64,000 nucleotides of DNA from positions 1 to 64,000 of the forward strand of contig JALFWW010000008.1 of assembly GCA_022786605.1 (NCBI GenBank), given 5' to 3'. Below the pieces are notes generated by a model. That model was not told where the DNA came from and did no database searches. It was given only the letters and a program-made list of their open reading frames with translations. Both the position numbers and the translations under genes were made by a program. This document shows, piece by piece, positions 24,653-32,564 of this stretch. Numbering within the stretch: the first letter of the stretch is position 1; every line of letters starts with the position of its first letter. The DNA comes from Clostridia bacterium (GTDB lineage: Bacteria; Bacillota; Clostridia; Lachnospirales; Anaerotignaceae).

Positions 24653-25516
24653 TTATCCTTCTACTAAATCGTATTCTCTGGAACCAAAGCCCAAAGCGGC
24701 AGCGACTTCGATGGTATGAACGTCATTGCGGCTTTCAATGCGTTCGATAAGGTGATCACGACCGGGATCATCAGCGGCATAAACTAAGTCCAGACAAGCT
24801 TGGTCAATGGCAATGGGGTCTAGGGATACGAGAATACCAATGTCTTTCATGCAAGGGTCTTCAGCAACCGCACAGCAGTCGCAGTCCACAGACATGTTTT
24901 TCATAACATTGACATAGATCACATTGCCTTTGAAGTAGTCCACAACGGAAGACGCGGCGTCTGCCATGGATTCCAGGAATGCGTCATGGTCTGCTGTCCA
25001 GATTTTTTCTGGTTCCCCAGCGCCGTGGATATAGGCTTTGCCAAAGGAAGAAGCCACGCCGATGGAAAGCTGCTTCAATGCGCCGCCGTAGCCGCCCATG
25101 GGGTGCCCTTTGAAGTGGGAGAGCACCAGCATGGCGTCATAGTTTGCGAGATGCTTGCCTACATAGTTTTTCTGAATCTGTTTGCCTTTGGGGATTTCCA
25201 GCACCATATCAGGACCTTCCGCGTCCATGAGGTCCACTTTGAAATAGGCATCCCAGCCGTGACGAGTCAGCAGAGCTTTGTGTTTTTCGGTGGTGTTTCG
25301 TTGACCTTCATAAGCAGTGTTGCATTCTACAACGGTGCCACCTACAAAGTCGATGACAGGTTTCCAAAAATCAGGTTTCAGGAAATTTTGGTTGCCTTCT
25401 TCACCGGAGTGGAGCTTGATGGCAACATTGCCAGTCAGTTCTTTGCCAGCCATTTTATATAATTCCAGAACTTTTTCCGGCGTGATTTCACGGGAAAAGT
25501 ATACTTTTGCAGCCAT
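24653..25516 (-). CDS. DUF362 domain-containing protein
   Basis: This 287-aa protein of the DUF362 family has conserved 'VAIKLHSGEEGNQNFL', 'VVECNTAYEGQRNTTEKH', and 'LSHFKGHPMGGYGGALKQLS' stretches. Many DUF362 proteins carry a ferredoxin-like insert with two 4Fe-4S motifs; here only 'CDCCAVAEDPC' provides clustered cysteines. The biochemical role is unknown. The ATG at 25516 follows AAAGGAGG; the longer frame starts with TTG and lacks a ribosome site. It lies downstream of the PurF-like gene, but a strong terminator separates them. Confidence 0.8.
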   Translation of the reverse strand: MAAKVYFSREITPEKVLELYKMAGKELTGNVAIKLHSGEEGNQNFLKPDFWKPVIDFVGGTVVECNTAYEGQRNTTEKHKALLTRHGWDAYFKVDLMDAEGPDMVLEIPKGKQIQKNYVGKHLANYDAMLVLSHFKGHPMGGYGGALKQLSIGVASSFGKAYIHGAGEPEKIWTADHDAFLESMADAASSVVDYFKGNVIYVNVMKNMSVDCDCCAVAEDPCMKDIGILVSLDPIAIDQACLDLVYAADDPGRDHLIERIESRNDVHTIEVAAALGFGSREYDLVEG

Positions 25517-25603
25517 AGAAAAAACCTCCTTTATGACAGTTGTATTTTCTTTTATGGTAACAAAGTAGGGAGAAAATAACAAGTGATTGGGAAAAAAACA
25601 AAA

Positions 25604-25634
25604 AAAACTGCCGCAGGAGATTTCCTGCGACAGT
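25604..25634 (-). terminator. Terminator of the PurF-like gene
   Basis: Read on the minus strand, CTGTCGCAGGA and TCCTGCGGCAG form an 11-base stem around AATC, followed by eight T. Confidence 0.9.
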
Positions 25635-25642
25635 ATGAAATA

Positions 25643-27067
25643 TCAGCCTTTGCCGTTCCAGCAATAAGTGCAGACTTTGTCACGGTCAATGCCAATGGCA
25701 TCCAACAGACCATCCAGAGACTGGTAACCTAAGGAGTCAAAGCCCAGTTTTTCACAGATGGAGCGGAGCATGCATTTACCTCTTTCTGTGGAAGCGTCTG
25801 CGTATTCTTCCAGATGTTTATGACCTTCATCGCCTTCCAGTTCCTGTACAACACGGCGTGCCAGCAGGTCCATATCAGAGCCGTTGCTGGAGAAATTCAA
25901 ATATTTACAGCTATACATGATGGGAGGACATGCGGAACGCATATGTACCTCTGCCGCATGGGAGCGATAAAGGAATTCAACCGTTTCTCTCAGCTGTGTG
26001 CCACGAACGATGGAGTCGTCCACAAACAGCAGTTTTTTCCCTTCGATCAGTTCGGGAACGGGAATTTGTTTCATTTTTGCTACCTGATTACGCACTTTCT
26101 GGTTAGCGGGCATGAAAGAACGAGGCCAGGTAGGTGTATATTTTACAAAAGGACGGGCAAAAGGTTTGCCGCTTTCTTTGGAATAACCAATGGCATGGGG
26201 GATACCGGAGTCAGGTACGCCTGCGACATAGTCTACATCAGGCAGGGTACCATTTTTTCTTTCGTTTGCTGCCATGATTTCCCCGTTTTTGTAACGCATC
26301 ACTTCCACGTTGATGCCTTCGTAGTTAGAGTTAGGGTAGCCATAGTAGCTGAACAGGAACGCGCAGATTTTCATATCCTTGCCGGCAGGATTCAGTGTTT
26401 CGAAGCCGTCAGGCGTGATCTTAACAATTTCGCGGGGACCAAGTTCGTATACGTTTTCATAGCCCAGTTTGGTGTAGGCAAAGGATTCGAAGGAAACACA
26501 ATAACCTTCATGGTCTTTGCCGATGAGGACAGGCAGTCTGCCCACTTTATCTCTGGCAGCGATGATGGAATCATCTTCTGTCAGTACCAGAATGGTTGCG
26601 GAACCGTCAATCTGTTCCTGTGCGTGGAGGATACCGGAAACCAGATCATCTTTCTGGTTGATCAGTGCGGCGATGAGTTCTGTGGCATTGACTTTGCCGG
26701 AGCTCATTGCCATGAACTGGTGTCCGTGGTCGGAAAAATAGTTTTTGATGAGCTCATCAGCGTTGTTGATGACACCGACTGTTGTGATGGCGTATAAGCC
26801 CAGATGAGAACGTACCAGAAGGGGCTGGGGATCGGAGTCGCTGATACAGCCGATGCCGGAATGACCCTGAAAATCGATCAGATCTTTTTCAAATTTGGTA
26901 CGAAAAGGTGTGTTTTCGATGTTGTGAATCTGGCGTTGGAAGCCTTTTTCCCGGCTGTGGATGACCATACCGCCTCTGCGTGTGCCCAGATGAGAATGAT
27001 AGTCCACCCCGAAAAAGATATCAAGTACGCAATCCTGCTTGGAAGTTACGCCAAAAAAACCGCCCAT
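25643..27067 (-). CDS. Amidophosphoribosyltransferase-like protein lacking the glutaminase cysteine
   Basis: This 474-aa protein has the two-domain layout of PurF. The C-terminal phosphoribosyltransferase has an intact PRPP loop (LFVDDSIVRGTQ, 348-359) and the PurF mark 'VPDSGIPHAIGY'. Cysteines at 235, 387, 466 and 469 fit the four ligands of the 4Fe-4S cluster in Bacillus-type PurF. However, the N-terminus reads MGGFFGV where PurF has (M)CGVFGI, so the catalytic N-terminal Cys is Gly. The usual HRGQE segment is TRRGG. Glutamine hydrolysis should therefore be lost. It may use free ammonia or have another role; no other pur genes are in the window. Proteins of this kind are usually annotated simply as PurF. 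Confidence 0.8.
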   Translation of the reverse strand: MGGFFGVTSKQDCVLDIFFGVDYHSHLGTRRGGMVIHSREKGFQRQIHNIENTPFRTKFEKDLIDFQGHSGIGCISDSDPQPLLVRSHLGLYAITTVGVINNADELIKNYFSDHGHQFMAMSSGKVNATELIAALINQKDDLVSGILHAQEQIDGSATILVLTEDDSIIAARDKVGRLPVLIGKDHEGYCVSFESFAYTKLGYENVYELGPREIVKITPDGFETLNPAGKDMKICAFLFSYYGYPNSNYEGINVEVMRYKNGEIMAANERKNGTLPDVDYVAGVPDSGIPHAIGYSKESGKPFARPFVKYTPTWPRSFMPANQKVRNQVAKMKQIPVPELIEGKKLLFVDDSIVRGTQLRETVEFLYRSHAAEVHMRSACPPIMYSCKYLNFSSNGSDMDLLARRVVQELEGDEGHKHLEEYADASTERGKCMLRSICEKLGFDSLGYQSLDGLLDAIGIDRDKVCTYCWNGKG

Positions 27068-27154
27068 GATGGTTCCTCCTTATGATTCTAAAAAATGATG
27101 GTATCTCTTGTTGCTCCAAAATTGATAAGGCATGCTGCGCATGCCGTCATTTCT

Positions 27155-27183
27155 ATTGTATACGAAAAAACGACTGAATACAA
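27155..27183 (-). promoter_or_regulatory. Promoter of the PurF-like gene
   Basis: On the minus strand TTGTAT (27178-27183), 17-nt gap, TACAAT (27155-27160). Just downstream in the leader lies a GGCATG-CTGCG-CATGCC hairpin (27129-27145), a possible operator. Confidence 0.65.
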
Positions 27184-27557
27184 CAAAAACAGCAAAGGGA
27201 GATTTTATGCCTGTGGCAATTTCCTTTGAAAATTAGTGGTGAAAGAAAGTCTGGAGAAAACAATGTTCAGGAAAAATGACGATGATTTGTGGAGGCGAGG
27301 GAAATCTTGCCTAAAAACAAACGATGAAAAATGCAGGAAATGAGAAATCATTGGAGAGTATCTATAAAAATGGAAGAATTTGTTTCCTGCAGATGAGATG
27401 GAGCAATGTCTTTTTCAGATATACGGATGTACACAATATTTTATATCAGAGGTGTTCAGAAAACAAATAAACAGAAAGGCAAGTGCCCGCCTGTTGAAAG
27501 GTATGGCACTTGCCTGTTCCGTAGCCTGCATATATAGTTTGGCAGTTTAGTTGGGCA
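27184..27557. other. Noncoding gap with hpdA terminator
   Basis: No gene is seen here. The only clear element is a minus-strand terminator at 27470-27514: GGCAAGTGCC and GGCACTTGCC form a perfect 10-pair stem, followed by TTTCTGTTT. It ends the hpdBCA transcript. Confidence 0.75.
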
Positions 27558-28496
27558 TCAGAAAGAGGTATGATGCCCGATATAGCAGGCGATGCCCGCA
27601 TCCAGATAAAGGCTCTGCAATGCGGTCATGGCTTCGTCTGTCATTTCGCCGCCAGTAGCATAATCGTATGTTTTGCCCAGCTGTTCCCATTTGGTCTGAC
27701 CCAAACGATGGAATTTCAGCAGATTGATTTCAAACAGATCATTTTCTTTCATAAAGGAAATGAGTTTTTTTGCGTTTTCTTCGCTGTCATTGTAGCCGCA
27801 GATGACAGGCTGACGCAGCACCAGACGACCTTTCCAGCCGCTTTGTTTCAGAGCACGGATGTTGTCCAGAATCAGTTCATTGCCTACACCTGTTCCGGCT
27901 TTGTGTGCTTCGCTGTCCATGTTTTTCACATCAATAAAGGCAAAGTCGATGTACTGCATCACATCCAGAAATTTTTCTCTGGGGAAATGCGCGCTGGTTT
28001 CAATGGCAGTGTGGATACCCAGCTTCTGGCAGCCCTTCAGGACTTCGATGAGAAAATCATGCTGAGTGATGGGGTCGCCGCCGCTGAATGTGACGCCGCC
28101 ATTGCTGCCCCAGCTGCTGAAATCTCTGCGGAGGATCTGCAGCAGTTCATCGCTGGTGTATTCCCGTACACATTGTTTCAGCGCCCTGTTGGGGCAGATG
28201 GAGGTGCAGGGGAAGTCATGACAGTCTTTACATTTATTCCAGTCCACCTGCGGAGGCTGTCCCGGTTCCATGGTGATGGCGCCAGTAGGACAGACAGAAA
28301 GACATACGTCACAGCCTTTATCCCATTTGCAGGATGCCTGAGCAAACATCAGATGCTTGCCATAAATCCAGCTTTCAGGGTTAGCGCACCAACGGCACTG
28401 CAAAGGACAGCCTGTCATAAATACTGTGGTGCGGCAGCCGGGACCATCGTGTACAGAAAAAGACTGGATGTCGAAAATATGTCCGCGTGCATCCAT
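27558..28496 (-). CDS. hpdA: 4-hydroxyphenylacetate decarboxylase activating enzyme (radical SAM)
   Basis: This 312-aa glycyl-radical activase has the radical SAM motif CxxxCxxC in 'TGCPLQCRWCANPES'. A ferredoxin-like insert follows with eight cysteines: CKWDKGCDVCLSVCPTG and CKDCHDFPCTSICPN. That insert is typical of HPAD-type activases. The enzyme uses SAM to create the glycyl radical on HpdB. The true start is the ATG at 28496, where the family motif begins (GHIFDIQSFSVHDGPG). The longer open frame runs through hpdC in another frame and is not coding. It begins four bases after the hpdC stop. Confidence 0.92.
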   Translation of the reverse strand: MDARGHIFDIQSFSVHDGPGCRTTVFMTGCPLQCRWCANPESWIYGKHLMFAQASCKWDKGCDVCLSVCPTGAITMEPGQPPQVDWNKCKDCHDFPCTSICPNRALKQCVREYTSDELLQILRRDFSSWGSNGGVTFSGGDPITQHDFLIEVLKGCQKLGIHTAIETSAHFPREKFLDVMQYIDFAFIDVKNMDSEAHKAGTGVGNELILDNIRALKQSGWKGRLVLRQPVICGYNDSEENAKKLISFMKENDLFEINLLKFHRLGQTKWEQLGKTYDYATGGEMTDEAMTALQSLYLDAGIACYIGHHTSF

Positions 28497-28500
28497 AGGC

Positions 28501-28767
28501 TTAACCCCGTGCGGCTTTGTAATGCTCGCAGCAGAAAGCACCACAGTTTGCATATGTCCAGTTTTCTTTTTCAAAGCCTTTGCATGTGCCGATGCCGTGT
28601 TTATCTGCATCAGCGAAGCATGCGCAGTTGCCGCATACGGGCGCTGCCTGGAAATGAGCGCAGGCGTCGCTGCCGTTGCCGTCAATGGGGATGATCTGTT
28701 TGGAAAGGGCGCACATGCCTTTCTCACAGTCTAAGTTGATATAGTTAATACATTCTACATGTTTCAT
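28501..28767 (-). CDS. hpdC: 4-hydroxyphenylacetate decarboxylase small subunit
   Basis: This 88-aa iron-sulfur subunit is unique to HPAD among glycyl-radical enzymes. The residues that ligate its two 4Fe-4S clusters in the Clostridium enzyme are present at the same positions: His3, Cys6, Cys19, Cys36 for one, and Cys45, Cys48, Cys62, Cys80 for the other. The ATG at 28767 follows GGAGG by nine bases. It lies 16 bases after hpdB and 4 before hpdA. Its presence is the main reason to call this locus HPAD and not the related indoleacetate or phenylacetate decarboxylases, which lack it. Confidence 0.94.
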   Translation of the reverse strand: MKHVECINYINLDCEKGMCALSKQIIPIDGNGSDACAHFQAAPVCGNCACFADADKHGIGTCKGFEKENWTYANCGAFCCEHYKAARG

Positions 28768-28783
28768 GGTTTCACGCCTCCAC

Positions 28784-31480
28784 TTAAACTTCTTCATATT
28801 CGGTACGATAGATAACCTCATCCTGGATGGGTTTGCCGATTTCGCACCAGTACTGTGTAAAGCCAGCTACACGAACCATCAGGTCACGATACTGGTCAGG
28901 TGTTTTCTGTGCTTCTTTCAATGTGTCGGAACTTACCACGTTGAACTGTACGTGGAAACCGCCTTTACGCATATAGGTACGAACCAGTTCCAGCAGTTTT
29001 CTGGTGCCCTGCACGCCTTGAACAGAGGAAGGATGCAGTTTCAGGTTCATCTGGGCATTCTGGTTCTGGGAATGGTCGTAAACGGTAGCAGATTCAAAGA
29101 GGGCATAAACGCCGTTTTTGTCTGTGCCGGGAGCAGCAGATACAGAGCCGTCAGAGTAAGTAGTGCCAGCTAAGCGACCATCAGCTGTTGCCAGTGTGAT
29201 GAAGCCCTGAGGACCATGGGTGGAAACAGAAATCTGGCAGAGATATTCCGGCTTGCCGAAGAAGGATTCCAGTGTAGGCAGATAATGCATCAGATACATG
29301 TGGTAATCCCGCAGCAGCTGATCTGCATAAGGGTCTGCGTTGCCGTACTTGGGCGCGTTGATGCAGTCCGCAAAGATTGCTGCGTATTTCTGAGCATCAT
29401 CTGTGCTTTCACGATAATCGGGAGAGAATACGCCGGTATCATAAGCGGTGCGGAAACCGAAGTTATGCAGCATAGCGTCAGTCATTTCTTCCAATGTATA
29501 TTTCTTGGTGTCATATACGTTTTTCTTCAAAGACGCCAGAGAGTTGATGAATGTGATGGTACCGCAGGATTCAAAGTTGATGCAGGCGTTATAACGAGCG
29601 CCGCAGTTGCCGATGTGCTGACCTTTCTTGAAGCAGTCGGGTTTCAGCAGGGAGTTTACGGCAGGCATGTTGTATTTGCGCCATACATCCATCTGAATGT
29701 TGTTGACTTTGTTTACAACACGGTTGCTGATATCCAGATATTCTTTCCACTGATCCAGCAGTTCATCAAATGTTTCCAGTTTCTTGTTGTGAGGCGGGAA
29801 TACCCGTTTTCCGGTACGTTTATCAACACCGTTTGTCAGTACCAGTTCCAGAACCTTCGGCAGACCTGTGAAGTGGATACCAGTGCCGCAAGTAGGGGAA
29901 GCGCCGCCGGGGATCATAGTCACTTTGCCGTTGTATTCCAGAGGCAGGAAGCAGCCGGGAGCGGATTCCAGACAGCCGCCCAGACACCATGCGCGGGCGT
30001 CATACAAATCCATGCCTTCGGGGCCGTACTGACGGAGCATGAAGTTCATACCTACCTGGTTGTTCATCCATGCAGGATAGCCCATGCCCAGTTTGGTACA
30101 AGCGGCAGCTTTCATGAGGAAGTCTTCGGGCAGCTTTTCATCGTAAAGTATGGAAAGGGTAGGCTGTGGTGTCTGCGCACGCATACCTGCTTCGATGATG
30201 AGGTATTCCAAAGGTGTAACAGCAGACAGACCATCGTGGTTCTGACCGCCCAAAGACAGGTTGTTGAATGTGTTGCCGGAAAGAACGCCGCCGGATACAC
30301 CAGCAGAAGCAAAACATTCGATACATGTGATCTTGATGCGGTACAGTTCCAGCAGTTCCACAACTTCTTCTTCTGTGGTGGTGCCGTCAGCAATGTCTTT
30401 TTCATAGAAGGGCTGCAATACCTGACCCAAACGACCGATGGACTGACCAGACTGGGGGTCTTCGTTGACAACGCCCAGATGCATACACAGTGTCAGCTGC
30501 AGTGCTTCACGGAATGTAGAAGGACGTTTGTGGGCGATATTGTGCATAACCTGTGCGATTTCCAGATAATTCTTTTTGTATGCTTCGTCTGGTTCGCGGG
30601 AAGCCAAATCTTCTGCCTTGCGTGCGTAGTTTTCACACCACTGACTCAAACCTTTGACGATTTCTTTCATGGCAGCGTAGTAGTAACCACGACTCATGCC
30701 AAGAATGCCGTCGCCGCCAGCTTCACCCATGGTTTCTGCGATTTTTTCGTCGCACAGTTCCAAAATGCCGTCAAAACCGTACTGCAAGGGCATGTAATAG
30801 TTCATAACTTCACGACCCTGAGGGATTGCAAAGGAGTCGAACATAACCAGAACACTGTCCATGACATTCTGGAATTGTTCATAGCCGGGGAGTGTTTTGG
30901 CATATTTTGTGGAAATGTCTTCTACGGAAATACCATCCCAGTATTTGGAAACTTTTACCAGAACAGGAATGTCTTCTTTTCGCATACCGAATTTTTTCGC
31001 GATGGAAATGATTTCGCCATAGCTTTCGGTAACATTGCCGCCGCCGGCACCAACAACAGACACGGAGTCCGCTTCGTTTTCCGCAGGGGCTTCAGCTTCT
31101 TCCATGAGGGATTCCGCCAGGGAATTGAAGAAACTTGCGCAAACCCAAGGGAAGGGGAAAGCACCACGCAGATGTTTTGTCTTGTTCATAACGAGTTTTT
31201 CATAAGGCAAAATGGTAGGTGTGCTGTGTGCCAGAGAAGCGGCAACCGCTTTTGCGCGGCGTACTTCCAGCAGATCGCCGTCGTTTTCCCACCATACACG
31301 GTTGTACCAGTAGGCACTTTCCATATCCGCTGTGACTTTCAGCAGATAATAGATGTCCATGATCCGCTGAAAACTCTCGGCAGCAGCGGGAATATCCTGC
31401 TCCTGTACTTCTTTCAACTGTTCATCGGTGATACCTCTTGCTTTGAGGATTTCTTGCAATTTCAGTTCATTACTTTCCAA
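28784..31480 (-). CDS. hpdB: 4-hydroxyphenylacetate decarboxylase large (glycyl radical) subunit
   Basis: This 898-aa enzyme converts 4-hydroxyphenylacetate, a tyrosine fermentation product, to p-cresol and CO2. The residues known for HPAD catalysis fall at identical numbers: thiyl Cys503 and Glu505 in 'GGCLES', His536 in 'GIHF', Glu637 in 'INFESCG', and the radical Gly873 in 'RVAGFTQYW'. The start is TTG at 31480, following AGGCAGG; the nearby ATG is out of frame. The locus order hpdB-hpdC-hpdA is the one known from C. difficile and C. scatologenes. A Crp/Fnr-like gene is divergent. Confidence 0.95.
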   Translation of the reverse strand: MESNELKLQEILKARGITDEQLKEVQEQDIPAAAESFQRIMDIYYLLKVTADMESAYWYNRVWWENDGDLLEVRRAKAVAASLAHSTPTILPYEKLVMNKTKHLRGAFPFPWVCASFFNSLAESLMEEAEAPAENEADSVSVVGAGGGNVTESYGEIISIAKKFGMRKEDIPVLVKVSKYWDGISVEDISTKYAKTLPGYEQFQNVMDSVLVMFDSFAIPQGREVMNYYMPLQYGFDGILELCDEKIAETMGEAGGDGILGMSRGYYYAAMKEIVKGLSQWCENYARKAEDLASREPDEAYKKNYLEIAQVMHNIAHKRPSTFREALQLTLCMHLGVVNEDPQSGQSIGRLGQVLQPFYEKDIADGTTTEEEVVELLELYRIKITCIECFASAGVSGGVLSGNTFNNLSLGGQNHDGLSAVTPLEYLIIEAGMRAQTPQPTLSILYDEKLPEDFLMKAAACTKLGMGYPAWMNNQVGMNFMLRQYGPEGMDLYDARAWCLGGCLESAPGCFLPLEYNGKVTMIPGGASPTCGTGIHFTGLPKVLELVLTNGVDKRTGKRVFPPHNKKLETFDELLDQWKEYLDISNRVVNKVNNIQMDVWRKYNMPAVNSLLKPDCFKKGQHIGNCGARYNACINFESCGTITFINSLASLKKNVYDTKKYTLEEMTDAMLHNFGFRTAYDTGVFSPDYRESTDDAQKYAAIFADCINAPKYGNADPYADQLLRDYHMYLMHYLPTLESFFGKPEYLCQISVSTHGPQGFITLATADGRLAGTTYSDGSVSAAPGTDKNGVYALFESATVYDHSQNQNAQMNLKLHPSSVQGVQGTRKLLELVRTYMRKGGFHVQFNVVSSDTLKEAQKTPDQYRDLMVRVAGFTQYWCEIGKPIQDEVIYRTEYEEV

Positions 31481-31519
31481 ACTTTTTCAACCTGCCTTTC
31501 TGTGAATGATCATGATTTT

Positions 31520-31548
31520 ATTATGGCAGGCAGGATATCTTTCGTTAA
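31520..31548 (-). promoter_or_regulatory. Promoter of hpdBCA
   Basis: On the minus strand TTAACG (31543-31548), 17-nt gap, CATAAT (31520-31525). A small palindrome ATGATCAT (31507-31514) lies just downstream, in the early transcribed region. Confidence 0.55.
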
Positions 31549-31555
31549 GTGCAAT

Positions 31556-31591
31556 TTGCACGATTTTGAAAAATGTGATAAACTATTCACA
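31556..31591 (+). promoter_or_regulatory. Promoter and Crp-like operator of the divergent regulator
   Basis: TTGCAC (31556-31561), 17-nt gap, TAAACT (31579-31584). Overlapping the -10 box is TGTGA-N8-TCACA (31574-31591), an inverted repeat with the half-sites recognised by Crp-type proteins but a wider gap than the E. coli N6. Autoregulation by the adjacent protein is inference. Confidence 0.5.
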
Positions 31592-31623
31592 AAATTAAAA
31601 CATTCGAAAGGAAGTTTTTTTGT

Positions 31624-32304
31624 ATGCATGAACGTATCTGGGCTGAGTGGCAGGAGGCTGTGGAAAAATCAAAACTGTATCCCATGATCCGCCCGTATTT
31701 GGGAACAGGACAGATCACCATTCATGAAGTTCCAGCAAAAACCTGTATATCTGATGCGGCAGACACAGGATACCGCATTCTTTATATCCTTTATGGCTCG
31801 GTCAAAATTGTGAGCCTGACCTATCGAGGCATACGTATTTTGCTGGATGAAATCGGTGTAGGCAGTTTTTCTGGTCACATCAGCCGTATGCGTGGCTATA
31901 GCTTTGATGCTAATATCATAGCGGAAACCGCCTGTGTTTATTTGGAATTCCCAGATCAGCTTTTCTGCCAGCTTATGGAAGATTCGGCATTTGCCCTGGA
32001 ATTTTATCGCAGTACCAGCAGCCGTACCTATCAGATGTATCGGAAAGTCCTCAGTCTGACACTTTTTACTGCCGAGGAAAATACCGCTATGTATTGCCTG
32101 ATGCATCCAGCAAGGCTTCAAAGTTATACATTGGATGAAATATGTGAAGAAATTGGTATCAGCCGCCGCAGCCTTTGTTATGTACTGAAAAAATGGCGCA
32201 AAGAAGGCATATTAAAAGGAAAAGAAAAGCGGGATCGAATTGCTGACCGAGAAGGGCTGATGCGGATTGCGGAGCAAATCAGACAGTTTTATGATATTCC
32301 ATAA
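31624..32304 (+). CDS. Crp/Fnr family transcriptional regulator
   Basis: This 226-aa regulator has an N-terminal cyclic-nucleotide-binding-like beta barrel (about 25-120) and a C-terminal helix-turn-helix, 'LDEICEEIGISRRSLCYVLKKW' at about 168-190. It lacks an Fnr-type N-terminal cysteine group, and the cNMP-binding Arg-Ser signature is not evident, so its ligand is unknown. It is transcribed away from hpdBCA from a shared 143-bp region and is the obvious candidate regulator of that operon. The ATG follows AAAGGAAG. Confidence 0.82.
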   Translation: MHERIWAEWQEAVEKSKLYPMIRPYLGTGQITIHEVPAKTCISDAADTGYRILYILYGSVKIVSLTYRGIRILLDEIGVGSFSGHISRMRGYSFDANIIAETACVYLEFPDQLFCQLMEDSAFALEFYRSTSSRTYQMYRKVLSLTLFTAEENTAMYCLMHPARLQSYTLDEICEEIGISRRSLCYVLKKWRKEGILKGKEKRDRIADREGLMRIAEQIRQFYDIP

Positions 32305-32383
32305 ACACAGGCAAAAGTATGAGAAATAAATAACGAGCAATTGTGTCATATAATAAGGAAAATACGCAGCAGCAGAATAAAAT

Positions 32384-32397
32384 AGAACAAATGTTTG
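32384..32397. promoter_or_regulatory. LexA (SOS) box upstream of uvrB
   Basis: AGAACAAATGTTTG matches the Gram-positive LexA/DinR consensus CGAACRNRYGTTYG at all but the first position. It lies about 170 bases before uvrB, near AT-rich promoter boxes: TATAAT at 32349-32354, and an extended -10 TGATATACT at 32437-32445. SOS control of uvrBA is known in Firmicutes. Confidence 0.65.
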
Positions 32398-32564
32398 TAT
32401 ATTTTCGCTGTTCCCCTATACTTTAGTATTTAACTGTGATATACTCTTTGGTAGTCAATGAGCATATAGAAATGGGTGTTTTATCCTATGATTTGATATA
32501 GTTGGTTTCATTTTTGGAAATTGCTGACCGCATCAGAATGAATTTGTGCAAACGGAGGTGTGTC

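Noticed and set aside
28497-28727. 77-residue N-terminal extension of the HpdA frame
   Set aside because: It runs through the hpdC gene in another frame; family homology begins at the ATG at 28496.
28784-31480. Pyruvate formate-lyase or indoleacetate decarboxylase as identity of the glycyl radical enzyme
   Set aside because: The presence of HpdC and the match of HPAD-specific residues at identical positions favour 4-hydroxyphenylacetate decarboxylase.
29216-31687. 823-aa open frame on the plus strand
   Set aside because: It is antisense to hpdB, whose catalytic residues all match; it is rich in Cys, Phe and His, as expected from a reversed strongly biased gene, and has no ribosome site.
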